Below are positions 26,639 through 35,279 of a stretch of 64,000 nucleotides of DNA, piece by piece. The stretch spans positions 176,642-240,641 of the forward strand of contig NZ_KB912880.1 in NCBI RefSeq assembly GCF_000383875.1, written 5' to 3'. Within the stretch, counting starts at the first letter, position 1; the number at the start of each line of letters is the position of its first letter. The notes below the pieces were generated by a model. That model ran no database searches. It was not told the origin of the DNA and worked only from the letters and a program-made list of their open reading frames with translations. Position numbers and translations under genes: made by a program. Source of the stretch: Caldibacillus debilis DSM 16016 (lineage in GTDB: Bacteria; Bacillota; Bacilli; Bacillales; Caldibacillaceae).

Positions 26639-28972
26639 ATACCTTACGGTTTCCTCGCCTGCCTGGCCCTTTCCCTCCTGCTCGCCGTCTTCGCCTATCA
26701 CCGGCCGGAAACGGGGCTCATCGCCCTCCTCGCCTTTCTCCACATCGTTCGCGGAAAAATGCCGAAGGGCTGTTTTCTCCTGCTGGTGCTGTGCCCGGCC
26801 GGATGGTATGCCTTTTTTTCCCTTCAGCATGCCGCCCTATTGCCGGACGCCCACGAAGAAACAAGGCTTTCCATCCCTTTGCGTTTCCTTGATTATCCGG
26901 AATATGACGGCGACCTGATGCGGGCGGAAGTGAAGACGGAAACGGGGGAAAAATGGCTCTTGCGTTACCGGTTCAAAAACCGGGATGAAAAGAAGAGGTG
27001 GCAGGATGTTCTCGGACCCGGGTCCGTCTGCCGGATCAGCGGCGTGAAAAAGACGCCCGGGGAGCCGAAAAATGACAACTTGTTCAACTACCGGCTCCAT
27101 TTGGCTTCGCAGCGAATCTTTTTCCTTTTTGATGCGGAGGCCATGTCCGCCGGAAGCTGCGGACACGGCAGGAAGACTTTTCCCGAATGGTTGAAAGGGA
27201 TCCGAAAAAAAGGGATGGAAACGGTGAAAGGCCATTTTTCCGAAAGGGCGGCGCCCTTGGTGAACGCCCTCCTGTTCGGCGATCAAGGGGAGCTGGACGA
27301 ACGGACCGCGGGGAGCTACCGAAGGCTGGGAATCTCCCATCTCCTCGCCATATCCGGCCTGCATGTCACCATATTGGCGGGGCTCTTCTACTTTTGCTTA
27401 TTGAGAATCGGGATGGTTCGGGAACGGGTGAGGAACTTGCTTCTTGTTCTGCTTCCCTGCTACGCCCTGTTGGCGGGCGGTTCCCCTTCCGTCGTCCGGG
27501 CGGTGATGATGGCCTGGACGGTTCTGTTTTTTTCCCGTTGGCGCGGACAGATCCACCCCATGGATTCCCTCGGTTTATCCCTCATCCTTTTCCTCTTGGC
27601 CAATCCATTCGCCGTTTACCACGCCGGTTTTCAGCTTTCCTATTTGGTTACGGCCGGTTTATTGCTTTCGAAGGGGATCATCCTTCGGAAAGAAGGCTTC
27701 CTGCGGCAAAATTTTGCCGTCTCCGCGGTGGCTTTCCTCGTTTCCCTGCCGGCGGTCCTGTACCATTTTTACCAAGTCTCCCTTTTGAGCTTATGGATGA
27801 ACCTCCTGTTTGTTCCCCTTTATACCGCGGCACTTATCCCCCTGAGCCTGTTTTCCCTTTTGCTGCTCCTCGTCCTTCCCGGGGCGGGCTCCCTTTTTGC
27901 CGGCTTGTTTTCCCGGCTCGTCGAATGGACGAATGCAACCGCCGAATTTTTTGCGGACAGGGACCGGTTTGTTCTTGTCCTCGGAAGACCGGAAGGATTC
28001 GTCCTTATCTGTTATTTCCTTTCCGCGGTCTTGTTTTTCGGACTTCTCGAGAAAAGGGGGGATTGGAAGCGGATGGCGTTTTGCCTCCTGTTTCCGGTAT
28101 TCGTGCATCTTTTCGTGGTGAAATATTCGTTCGCCGGGGAAGTGACGATGATCGATGTCGGCCAGGGGGATTCGATCCTCATCCGCCTTCCTTTGCAAAA
28201 GGCCGTTTATTTAATCGATACCGGGGGAGTGCTCCGCTTTCCGAAGGAGGAATGGGCCGAGCGAAAAAACGCGTACGATCCGGGGGAATATATCGTCGTC
28301 CCCTATTTAAAGAGCAAAGGGATCGGCACGATCGACAAGCTGATTCTCACCCATGGGGACGCCGACCACATCGGTTCCGCCCGCACCATTCTCGAGGAAT
28401 TGAGGGTGAAGGAAGTCGTCGTCGGAAAAACGGCGAACCGGAAGCCGATGGAGAAGGAATTGATGGAAGCGGCAAGGCGAAAGGGCGTGAAGGTGACGGA
28501 GGCGTTCCAAGGAACGGGATGGGAAAAGGGGGGAATCCCTTTTTACGTGCTGTTTCCGAAACCGCTGGCGGAATCCGGGAACGATTCGTCCATCGTCCTT
28601 TTTGCCCGCATCGGCGGGAAAAACTGGCTGTTCACCGGAGATTTGGGGACGGAAGGGGAAAACCGGCTGTTGACCGACTATCCGAAACTGAAGGCGGATG
28701 TATTGAAAGTGGGCCATCACGGAAGCGAAACCTCATCTTCGGAACGGTTTTTAAAGGCAATCGGCGCGAAGACGGCCCTCATTTCCGCCGGTGAAAACAA
28801 CCGTTACGGCCATCCCCACCAAGTCGTCCTCGATCGGTTAAGGAAGCGAAGGATGGCCATTTACCGGACGGATGTCCAGGGGGCCATTACCTACCGGTTT
28901 TTTCTCGGGAAAGGGTATTTCCGCACCTGGAAGGGGGACGGGGGAAAAACGGCCCTTGATCAGGCACCGTAA
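26639..28972 (+). CDS. comEC: ComEC/Rec2 DNA uptake channel (apparent ATA start)
   Basis: Polytopic membrane channel for uptake of single-stranded DNA. It has N-terminal helices, an OB-like extracellular part (about 75-150), the competence domain (HLLAISGLHVTILAGL, PSVVRAVMMA, and about eight more helices), and a C-terminal metallo-beta-lactamase-like domain (GDSILIRLP, LTHGDADHIGSA, KVGHHGSETSSS). The frame is open back to a TGA at 26630 but has no ATG, GTG or TTG before 26759. A near-perfect extended SD (AGGGTGATC, 26626-26634) points to ATA at 26639 as start. That gives 777 residues, matching B. subtilis ComEC; starting at 26759 would delete the first 40, hydrophobic, residues. Confidence 0.9.
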   Translation: MPYGFLACLALSLLLAVFAYHRPETGLIALLAFLHIVRGKMPKGCFLLLVLCPAGWYAFFSLQHAALLPDAHEETRLSIPLRFLDYPEYDGDLMRAEVKTETGEKWLLRYRFKNRDEKKRWQDVLGPGSVCRISGVKKTPGEPKNDNLFNYRLHLASQRIFFLFDAEAMSAGSCGHGRKTFPEWLKGIRKKGMETVKGHFSERAAPLVNALLFGDQGELDERTAGSYRRLGISHLLAISGLHVTILAGLFYFCLLRIGMVRERVRNLLLVLLPCYALLAGGSPSVVRAVMMAWTVLFFSRWRGQIHPMDSLGLSLILFLLANPFAVYHAGFQLSYLVTAGLLLSKGIILRKEGFLRQNFAVSAVAFLVSLPAVLYHFYQVSLLSLWMNLLFVPLYTAALIPLSLFSLLLLLVLPGAGSLFAGLFSRLVEWTNATAEFFADRDRFVLVLGRPEGFVLICYFLSAVLFFGLLEKRGDWKRMAFCLLFPVFVHLFVVKYSFAGEVTMIDVGQGDSILIRLPLQKAVYLIDTGGVLRFPKEEWAERKNAYDPGEYIVVPYLKSKGIGTIDKLILTHGDADHIGSARTILEELRVKEVVVGKTANRKPMEKELMEAARRKGVKVTEAFQGTGWEKGGIPFYVLFPKPLAESGNDSSIVLFARIGGKNWLFTGDLGTEGENRLLTDYPKLKADVLKVGHHGSETSSSERFLKAIGAKTALISAGENNRYGHPHQVVLDRLRKRRMAIYRTDVQGAITYRFFLGKGYFRTWKGDGGKTALDQAP

Positions 28973-29003
28973 AAAGAAACGGTTCATATGGTAATAACAA
29001 AAA

Positions 29004-29037
29004 GAAAAGGCTGCCTTTCCGGCAGCTTTTCTTTTCC
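29004..29037 (+). terminator. Rho-independent terminator after comEC
   Basis: AAAAGGCTGCC-TTTCC-GGCAGCTTTT hairpin with CTTTT, shortly after the comEC stop. It also precedes the 3' end of yqzM on the other strand, where the complementary A-run gives a T-run, so it may act in both directions. Confidence 0.85.
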
Positions 29038-29049
29038 GAAGGACCGCCT

Positions 29050-29184
29050 TTAGGAGCCTAAAATTTTAATGACGGTGGCAATGATGAAAATGGTGGCAAA
29101 AAAGCCGAAGGACACGATAAAACCGACAACCGAGTCGATGAAATCATTCCGCTTCGATTGAACGTCCTTTTCAAATTCGTTCAC
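29050..29184 (-). CDS. yqzM: YqzM-like small membrane protein
   Basis: 44-residue protein almost identical in pattern to B. subtilis YqzM, which also lies between comEC and holA on the opposite strand. It reads NEFEKDVQSKRNDFIDSVVG, then one membrane helix (FIVSFGFFATIFIIATVIKI) and LGS. The start is GTG 29184 behind AGGAGGGG. Function is not known; in B. subtilis it has been listed among sporulation-expressed genes. Confidence 0.9.
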   Translation of the reverse strand: MNEFEKDVQSKRNDFIDSVVGFIVSFGFFATIFIIATVIKILGS

Positions 29185-29470
29185 AATGACCCCTCCTATT
29201 TCTCCTTTTTAGTATATCGGAAAAGCGGAAAAAAATCCACAAGGATCGAAGGGCTTTTCCTCCCTTGACAAGAGTTGTCACTAATATTCCAAAATGGTTT
29301 GCGGAAAATAAAGAATACCGTTGAAAGAAAAGTTCCTAGGGCTTTTTTTTCAACGTTCATCATAAAACGGGGAACCGGCCATTTTCCGGTTCCCTCCGCT
29401 TGCTTCTTCCCCTTTCCCTCTTTTACGATTAAAATAGAAACGAAAAAAGCGGAAACGGGGAGACAGGGCA
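29185..29470. other. Divergent control region between yqzM and holA with three inverted repeats
   Basis: It holds TGACAA-GAG-TTGTCA (29266-29280), a long hairpin with 13-bp arms starting GTTGAAAGAAAA and ending TTTTTTTTCAAC (about 29320-29356), and GGGAACCGG / CCGGTTCCC (about 29370-29396). No gene fits here. A possible reverse-strand -10 (TATACT, 29211-29216) lies before yqzM. Confidence 0.55.
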
Positions 29471-30478
29471 TTGATTTTCGACGTTTGGAAACAAATCGCG
29501 GACAACCAGTTGGAGCCATTATACTTAGTATATGGAGAAGAATCGTTTTTAATCAAGGAAACGGTAAGTTTCATCCTGAATCGGGCGCTGCAGAACGGGT
29601 CCGATGAATTTCAGCATGCCCGTTACGACCTGCGGGAAATCCCCGTCGAAGAAGCCGTCGAGGACTGTTTGACCGTTCCTTTTTTTGGCGAAAGGAAGGT
29701 CGTGGTCTTTGAAAATCCGTTTTTCTTGACGGCGGAAAATGAAAAAGCCAAGGTGCAGCATGATTTGGAAAAGCTCAGCGAATATGTGAAAAATCCCAAT
29801 CCTTCTTCCGTCGCCGTTTTCCTCGCCCCTTATAAAAAGCTGGACGAACGGAAAAAATTGACGAAACTCCTGCTGAAGTCCTCCGTTGTCGTTCATGCCA
29901 AACCGCTGACGGAGAAGGAAATGGAAAAATGGATCAAATTGCAGGTGGAAGCGGGAGGAAAACGGATCAGCGGCCGGGGGATTTTGGCCCTGCTCCATTA
30001 CGTCGGCCCCAGTCTTCAGCTTTTGAAAAACGAAATCGAGAAACTGCTGCTGTACGGGGAAGAAAACATCACCGAGGAAACGGTGGAGAAGACGGTCTCC
30101 TTCCAGTCGGAGCAGAATGTCTTCCTGCTTGCGGACAAGGTGGTGAAGAGGGATCTGCCGGGGGCCTTATCGGTATATGATCAGCTGATCAAACAAAACG
30201 AGGAACCGATCAAGATTTTGGCTGCCTTGGCTTCCCAGTTCCGGTTTCTGTTTCAGGTGAAAGTCCTGTTGAAAAAAGGCTACAGCCAGTCCCAGCTCGC
30301 AAGCATGCTGAAAGCCCACCGCTTCCGGGTGAAGATGGCGGCGGAACAGGAAAAATATTTTTCGGAAGAGGACTTGCTCCGCATTTTGGACCAGCTTTCC
30401 GAACTGGATTACCGGATGAAGAGCGGTTCGGCCAATCGCGAGCAAATGCTGGAACTGTTTTTTATCAAAAATCTGTAG
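29471..30478 (+). CDS. holA: DNA polymerase III subunit delta
   Basis: Clamp-loader delta subunit that opens the beta clamp. The 335-residue protein (YqeN family) has PLYLVYGEESFLIKETVSFI, FFGERKVVVFENPFFL, ILALLHYVGPSLQLLKNEIEKLLLY, VFLLADKVVKRDLPGAL and ILAALASQFRFLFQVKVLL, the usual HolA blocks. It starts at TTG 29471 with a weak GGGGAGACAGGG upstream. Conserved position between comEC/yqzM and rpsT supports the call. Confidence 0.95.
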   Translation: MIFDVWKQIADNQLEPLYLVYGEESFLIKETVSFILNRALQNGSDEFQHARYDLREIPVEEAVEDCLTVPFFGERKVVVFENPFFLTAENEKAKVQHDLEKLSEYVKNPNPSSVAVFLAPYKKLDERKKLTKLLLKSSVVVHAKPLTEKEMEKWIKLQVEAGGKRISGRGILALLHYVGPSLQLLKNEIEKLLLYGEENITEETVEKTVSFQSEQNVFLLADKVVKRDLPGALSVYDQLIKQNEEPIKILAALASQFRFLFQVKVLLKKGYSQSQLASMLKAHRFRVKMAAEQEKYFSEEDLLRILDQLSELDYRMKSGSANREQMLELFFIKNL

Positions 30479-30949
30479 CTTTTTTGGTTTTCGAAAGTCC
30501 CGCTTCCTTCATGGCCGTGCCTGCAAGCCTCTGCCAAGCGGTGTTTTTCCTTGCAAAAGCGGCGGGCTGCAGGCCGCATCGCCCGGAGGGCGGCCCGCGA
30601 TGCCGGAACCGCCGTGGGGCGAAGCGATCAAGCCGGGCTTCCCGTCTATGGGTTGCTTCGGCTTTTTTTGCTGCGGCCGGTCAAGTTCTGTCCGTTCTAA
30701 AAACGTTTTTTTAGCGCCCGGTTTGCAATTTGTGATTGAATTGTGCTGGACGGGATATGCACTTCGCTCCGTTCGCAGGCTGGGGCGTAGGGCAAAAAGG
30801 GGCAATGGTTTGCCGCCGGCGGCCCATATTACAATCGGGCGTCCCATTCAAAGAATGGCAAGAGGATGCCGGGCTTTGAAATCCGGAGGTCCGAAATTAA
30901 AAGATTTCGTTTCTTGGATCACAAGACGTTCTTTGGGCGCCGCTGCATA
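30479..30949 (+). other. Intergenic stretch after holA with terminator, no gene
   Basis: GC-rich; several open frames but none with protein-like content. The only structured element is a forward-strand terminator-like hairpin at about 30632-30671 (AAGCCG ... CGGCTTTTTTT), presumably ending holA transcription. Confidence 0.55.
30632..30671 (+). terminator. Rho-independent terminator downstream of holA
   Basis: Outer stem AAGCCG / CGGCTT, an inner imperfect stem including CCC / GGG, then seven T. It lies about 155 bases after the holA stop. Confidence 0.65.
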
Positions 30950-30987
30950 AAAAAAAGAAAATCTGGCGGGCGCCAAATTTTCTTTTT
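30950..30987 (-). terminator. Reverse-strand terminator of rpsT
   Basis: On the reverse strand GAAAATTTGGCG-CCCG-CCAGATTTTC is followed by eight T, directly after the rpsT stop. A T-run on the other side makes it potentially bidirectional. Confidence 0.88.
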
Positions 30988-31254
30988 TTAGCTGATCAAC
31001 GCGTTGACTTTTTTGGCAAGACGGGATTTATGGCGGTTGGCCGTATTCTTGTGGATCAATCCCTTGGTCACCGCTTTATCCAATTTGCGAACGGCCAATT
31101 TCAGCGCTTCTTTGGCGGCTTCCGCATCTTGGTTGGCCACCGCGATTTCCACTTTCTTCATCGCCGTACGCATGGCGGATTTCATGGAAGCGTTGCGCGC
31201 TCTCCGTTTTTCGTTCGTTCTGATCCGTTTCTCCGCGGATTTCGTGTTTGCCAT
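30988..31254 (-). CDS. rpsT: 30S ribosomal protein S20
   Basis: Small basic helical protein of the 30S body. The 88-residue product reads [20 protein letters not shown]..., then [24 protein letters not shown], and the end [23 protein letters not shown]; all S20 signatures. The start is ATG 31254 behind AGGAGGTGACAGG; an upstream in-frame extension to 31320 lies in the leader. It is transcribed alone, opposite to gpr, as in B. subtilis. Confidence 0.98.
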   Translation of the reverse strand: MANTKSAEKRIRTNEKRRARNASMKSAMRTAMKKVEIAVANQDAEAAKEALKLAVRKLDKAVTKGLIHKNTANRHKSRLAKKVNALIS

Positions 31255-31325
31255 CCTGTCACCTCCTAGCCGAATGCGAATATCGGTTTGTTCAATTCCT
31301 TCGCTATACGATAAGAACAAATGTT

Positions 31326-31354
31326 ATTCTACCAAAGGATGGGAAATAATGCAA
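31326..31354 (-). promoter_or_regulatory. Sigma-A-type promoter of rpsT
   Basis: On the reverse strand TTGCAT and TAGAAT stand 17 bp apart, giving a leader of about 65 bases before the rpsT start. Confidence 0.75.
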
Positions 31355-31759
31355 CAGGAAACGGAAACCTCTCGGAAAGGAAAAAACGTTCGGACGAAAG
31401 AGTGTCGATTTCCTCCCTTCGTTCGAAAAGATTTCTCCACTGCCCGGAATAAATCGGTCAAAAAATGTTTTTTTGTGAAAGGGATTCCCCGTTGCCTGGC
31501 CCATTTCCCGCCTCCTTCCCCATGAAAAAAGCCGATCCGTTCCTCCTCCTTTGCAAAGGAAACCATTTCTATTTTCCGAAGACCGAGAAAACGCGATCAC
31601 CATGCCGCGATTGCGCTTCAAAGGCAACCATTCCGATCTTCCCCCGGAACGGAAAAGGAGCGGACATCAAAAGCCGCCCCTCTTGCCGGTATGAACGGGG
31701 GCAAAGAAGGAAAAACTGTACATATCTCAGCTTCAGATTCGGAAAGGATCGGATGAAAA
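31355..31759 (+). other. Intergenic stretch between rpsT promoter and gpr
   Basis: No gene I can support. The forward frame 31004-31525 is antisense to rpsT and continues into this gap without protein-like content. I looked for sigma-F/sigma-G promoter pairs ahead of gpr and found none with correct spacing. Confidence 0.45.
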
Positions 31760-32857
31760 TTGGACAAAGGAATGGATCTTTACTCCGTACGCACCGATTT
31801 GGCGCTTGAAGCGAAGGACATGGTTGCGGAAAGGGCGGACAATCAGGCGGCCTTGGAAGGCGTCACCGTCAAGGAAAGAACGGAAAAAGGGATCAAAGTT
31901 TCGGAAGTCGTCATCGACGAAAGGGCCGCGAAAGAGATCGGAAAGAAGCCGGGAAATTACATCACCCTGGAAGCGATCGGCGTCCGGGAGCAGGACGAAC
32001 GGATCGAAAAGGACGCCCAAGAGATCTTTGCGAAGGAATTGGCGCTCCTGCTGAAAAGGTCCGGCATCTCTGAAGAAGCCTCCTGCCTGATCGTCGGCCT
32101 CGGCAACTGGAACGTGACGCCCGATGCCCTCGGCCCCCTCGTCTGCGAAAACGTCATCGTGACCCGCCATCTCTTTGAACTTCAACCGGAAACGGTCCGC
32201 GACGGCTACCGGCCGGTTTCCGCCCTTGCCCCGGGCGTGATGGGGTTGACCGGCATCGAGACGAGCGATATTGTCTTCGGCGTCGTCCAGAAGACGAAAC
32301 CGGATTTCCTCATCGTCATCGACGCCCTGGCTTCCCGGTCGATCGAGCGGGTAAACGCGACCATCCAGATATCCGACAGCGGCATCCACCCCGGATCGGG
32401 GGTGGCCAACAAAAGGAAGGAATTGAGCAGGGAAACGATCGGCGTCCCGGTCTTCGCCGTCGGCGTCCCGACCGTGGTCGACGCGGTGACCATCGCCAGC
32501 GATACGATCGATTTTCTCCTGAAACATTTCGGCCGGGAAATGAAGGAAGGGAACCGGCCGTCCCGGGCATTGGCCCCCGCCGGGCTGACCTTCGGGAAAA
32601 AACGGGTGCTGACCGGGGAAGACCTTCCCGCCGAAGAGGAAAAAAAGACCTTCCTGGGGGTCGTCGGCACGCTGGGCGAGGAAGAGAAAAGGCAATTGAT
32701 CCGGGAAGTGCTGAACCCTTTGGGCCATAACTTGATGGTGACGCCGAAGGAAGTGGACGTGTTCATGGAAAGGATGGCCAACCTTTTGGCCGCAGGGATC
32801 AACGCCGCTTTGCATGAGGCCGTCAACCGGGACAACGCCGGATTCATGACCCGCTGA
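31760..32857 (+). CDS. gpr: Germination protease (spore protease)
   Basis: Self-processing aspartic-type protease (A25) that degrades small acid-soluble spore proteins at germination. The 365-residue zymogen contains [13 protein letters not shown] right after a very short pro-sequence (about seven residues), then [73 protein letters not shown], and [18 protein letters not shown]. It starts at TTG 31760, since an in-frame TGA lies two codons upstream. The pro-sequence is thus shorter than in B. subtilis. spoIIP, normally next, is absent. Confidence 0.95.
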   Translation: MDKGMDLYSVRTDLALEAKDMVAERADNQAALEGVTVKERTEKGIKVSEVVIDERAAKEIGKKPGNYITLEAIGVREQDERIEKDAQEIFAKELALLLKRSGISEEASCLIVGLGNWNVTPDALGPLVCENVIVTRHLFELQPETVRDGYRPVSALAPGVMGLTGIETSDIVFGVVQKTKPDFLIVIDALASRSIERVNATIQISDSGIHPGSGVANKRKELSRETIGVPVFAVGVPTVVDAVTIASDTIDFLLKHFGREMKEGNRPSRALAPAGLTFGKKRVLTGEDLPAEEEKKTFLGVVGTLGEEEKRQLIREVLNPLGHNLMVTPKEVDVFMERMANLLAAGINAALHEAVNRDNAGFMTR

Positions 32858-32919
32858 TTGTCCTATTCCGACGATTTCATTCATATGGATAAAATAAGAT
32901 CTTTTCGACGGGTGATCCC

Positions 32920-33246
32920 ATGTTTCGATTCTTTTTCAAATGTCTGTTTGTCGCCTGTTTGCTGTTTATCGGCGTCATTCTCGGAATGCAGGAAGCCAAT
33001 GAAGGGTTAAAAAAAATGAAAGGATACGACGACCCCCGTTTCGGAGACGTGTTTTCCGTCGAAGAAGGCCATGGGGAAAACTACGAGGCGACCGTTTTCG
33101 GGCAAAGCGTCGTCAGCCATGATCCGGATGGCAAGGGGACCGGGCTGAAAGAAACCAGAGGCTTCGATTTCTTTTCCGAAATGGGGAAAAAGGCGTCAAA
33201 AGCCGTCTCCGATTTCGTTTCCTACCTTTTGTCCTTTTTGGAATGA
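32920..33246 (+). CDS. yqxA: YqxA-like DUF3679 protein
   Basis: 108-residue protein of the YqxA/DUF3679 family, function unknown. It has an N-terminal membrane segment (about 4-22, FFFKCLFVACLLFIGVILG), the conserved MQEANEGLKKMKGYDD, EATVFGQSVVSHD, and an amphipathic C-terminus. In B. subtilis the order is gpr-spoIIP-yqxA-lepA. Here yqxA follows gpr with only 62 bases between, so spoIIP has been lost or moved cleanly. Confidence 0.85.
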   Translation: MFRFFFKCLFVACLLFIGVILGMQEANEGLKKMKGYDDPRFGDVFSVEEGHGENYEATVFGQSVVSHDPDGKGTGLKETRGFDFFSEMGKKASKAVSDFVSYLLSFLE

Positions 33247-33271
33247 AAGGTTAAGGTCGGACCGGGGAAGG

Positions 33272-33316
33272 GAAGGGCGGCCGGATCTGGAGTGCGTCCG
33301 GCCCTTTCTTTTTATT
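33272..33316 (+). terminator. Rho-independent terminator after yqxA
   Basis: GGCCGGA / TCCGGCC stem followed by CTTTCTTTTT, separating the gpr-yqxA unit from lepA. Confidence 0.85.
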
Positions 33317-33343
33317 GAATATGGCCGGGGCTATTGCTATAAT
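33315..33343 (+). promoter_or_regulatory. Sigma-A-type promoter of lepA
   Basis: TTGAAT (33315-33320) and a perfect TATAAT (33338-33343) with a 17-bp spacer, about 40 bases before the lepA start. Confidence 0.85.
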
Positions 33344-33384
33344 CTAAACTAGTGATTTTGCCCATTGTTGCAGGAGTGAACGGA

Positions 33385-35205
33385 ATGAACGCAAAAGACA
33401 GGCGGGACCGCCAATCGAGGATCCGGAATTTTTCCATCATCGCCCATATCGACCACGGAAAATCCACCCTCGCCGACCGCATTTTGGAAAAGACCCACGC
33501 CTTGACCGCCAGGGAAATGCGGGAACAGCTGCTGGATTCGATGGATCTGGAGCGGGAGCGGGGGATCACGATCAAATTGAACGCGGTCCAGTTAAAATAT
33601 CGGGCAAAGGATAACCGGGAATATATTTTTCATCTCATCGACACGCCGGGCCACGTGGATTTCGCCTATGAGGTTTCCCGCAGCCTGGCCGCCTGCGAAG
33701 GGGCGATCCTGGTCGTCGACGCGGCCCAGGGGATCGAAGCGCAAACGCTGGCGAATGTTTATTTGGCCTTGGACAACGATTTGGAAATCATCCCCGTCAT
33801 CAACAAGATCGATCTTCCCAATGCCGACCCGGAACGGGTTCGGAAGGAGATCGAAGACGTCATCGGCCTGGACGGGAACGATGCGATCCTCGCATCGGCG
33901 AAAACGGGGCAGGGCGTCGATGAGATCCTGGAGCGGATCGTCGAACGGATCCCCGCGCCCGAAGGGGATCCCGACGCCCCGCTGAAGGCGTTGATCTTTG
34001 ACTCCCTGTACGATTCCTACCGGGGGGTAATCGCCTACATCCGGGTCGTCGACGGAACGGTGAAACCGGGCGACCGGATCAAGATGATGGCAACGGGAAA
34101 AGAATTTGAGGTCGCGGAAGTGGGCGTGTTCACCCCGAAACCGGAAAAACGACCGGAGCTCTCCGTCGGAGACGTGGGCTACCTTACCGCTTCGATAAAG
34201 AACGTCAGCGACACGCGGGTCGGGGATACGATCACGAACGCCGACCGCCCGGCGGACAAGCCCCTTCCCGGTTACCGGAAGCTGAATCCGATGGTTTATT
34301 GCGGCCTTTACCCGGTGGATTCCGCCCGGTTCGATGATTTGCGGGAGGCTTTGGCAAAGCTGCAGCTCAACGATTCCTCCCTCCAATACGAACCGGAAAC
34401 GTCCAGCGCCCTCGGATTCGGTTTCAGGTGCGGATTTTTGGGGCTTTTGCACATGGAAATCGTCCAGGAACGGCTGGAAAGGGAGTTCGGCATCGATCTC
34501 ATCACCACGGCGCCGAGCGTGATTTACCACGTCCATTTGACGGACGGGACGGTCCTGAAAATCGACAACCCGTCCAATATGCCCGAACCGCAAAAGATCG
34601 ACCATATCGAGGAACCGATGGTCCGCGCGTCCATCATGGTTCCGAACGATTTCGTCGGTTCGGTCATGGAGCTTTGCCAAAAGAAGCGGGGAAGTTTTAA
34701 GGACATGCAATATTTGGATGAGACCCGCGTCCTCATCTCCTATGAAATACCTTTATCGGAAATCATCTTCGACTTTTTCGACCAGTTGAAGTCAAGCACG
34801 AAGGGATATGCTTCCCTCGACTACGAATTGCTCGGCTACAAACCTTCCAATCTTGTGAAAATGGACATTTTGCTAAACGGGGAAAAGATTGACGCCCTGA
34901 GTTTCATCGTTCACCGGGACGCGGCCTATGCCCGGGGGAAGGCGATCGTGGAAAAATTGAAGGAATTGATTCCCCGCCAGCAATTTGAAGTTCCCGTTCA
35001 GGCGGCCATCGGCAACCGGGTGATCGCCCGCTCGACGATTAAAGCGATGCGGAAGAACGTGCTGGCCAAATGTTACGGCGGCGACGTCTCGCGGAAACGG
35101 AAGCTGCTGGAGAAGCAAAAGGAAGGCAAGAAGCGGATGAAGCAAGTCGGATCCGTCGAAGTGCCCCAGGAAGCGTTTATGGCCGTATTGAAAATTGAGG
35201 AATGA
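33385..35205 (+). CDS. lepA: Elongation factor 4 (LepA)
   Basis: Translational GTPase acting on stalled or initiating ribosomes. The 606-residue protein has the G1 motif AHIDHGKST near residue 20, the switch region [15 protein letters not shown]3 DTPGHVD, G4 NKIDL and G5 ASAKTG. Beta-barrel and EF-G-like domains follow, then the LepA-specific C-terminal domain with [24 protein letters not shown] and [15 protein letters not shown] start at ATG 33385, 5 bases after AGGAGTGA; the frame extends upstream but without conservation. Confidence 0.97.
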   Translation: MNAKDRRDRQSRIRNFSIIAHIDHGKSTLADRILEKTHALTAREMREQLLDSMDLERERGITIKLNAVQLKYRAKDNREYIFHLIDTPGHVDFAYEVSRSLAACEGAILVVDAAQGIEAQTLANVYLALDNDLEIIPVINKIDLPNADPERVRKEIEDVIGLDGNDAILASAKTGQGVDEILERIVERIPAPEGDPDAPLKALIFDSLYDSYRGVIAYIRVVDGTVKPGDRIKMMATGKEFEVAEVGVFTPKPEKRPELSVGDVGYLTASIKNVSDTRVGDTITNADRPADKPLPGYRKLNPMVYCGLYPVDSARFDDLREALAKLQLNDSSLQYEPETSSALGFGFRCGFLGLLHMEIVQERLEREFGIDLITTAPSVIYHVHLTDGTVLKIDNPSNMPEPQKIDHIEEPMVRASIMVPNDFVGSVMELCQKKRGSFKDMQYLDETRVLISYEIPLSEIIFDFFDQLKSSTKGYASLDYELLGYKPSNLVKMDILLNGEKIDALSFIVHRDAAYARGKAIVEKLKELIPRQQFEVPVQAAIGNRVIARSTIKAMRKNVLAKCYGGDVSRKRKLLEKQKEGKKRMKQVGSVEVPQEAFMAVLKIEE

Positions 35206-35217
35206 TGACGGGATCAT

Positions 35218-35257
35218 GAGGTTAGCGGCTGGGAACCCCTGCTGGCCTCTTTTTTTC
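35218..35257 (+). terminator. Rho-independent terminator after lepA
   Basis: An eleven-pair stem GAGGTTAGCGG / CTGCTGGCCTC using GU pairs, followed by eight T. Confidence 0.85.
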
Positions 35258-35279
35258 ATTTGCCCGGGAGAAGGTAGTG

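Noticed and set aside
29265-29293. TTGACA at 29265 as a holA promoter
   Set aside because: No -10 at 16-18 bp; the only AT-rich hexamer is 11 bp away. The TTGACA is part of an inverted repeat.
31640-31759. Sigma-G promoter for gpr (GTATG and CATATCT)
   Set aside because: The two elements are 27 bases apart, far beyond the 17-18 required.
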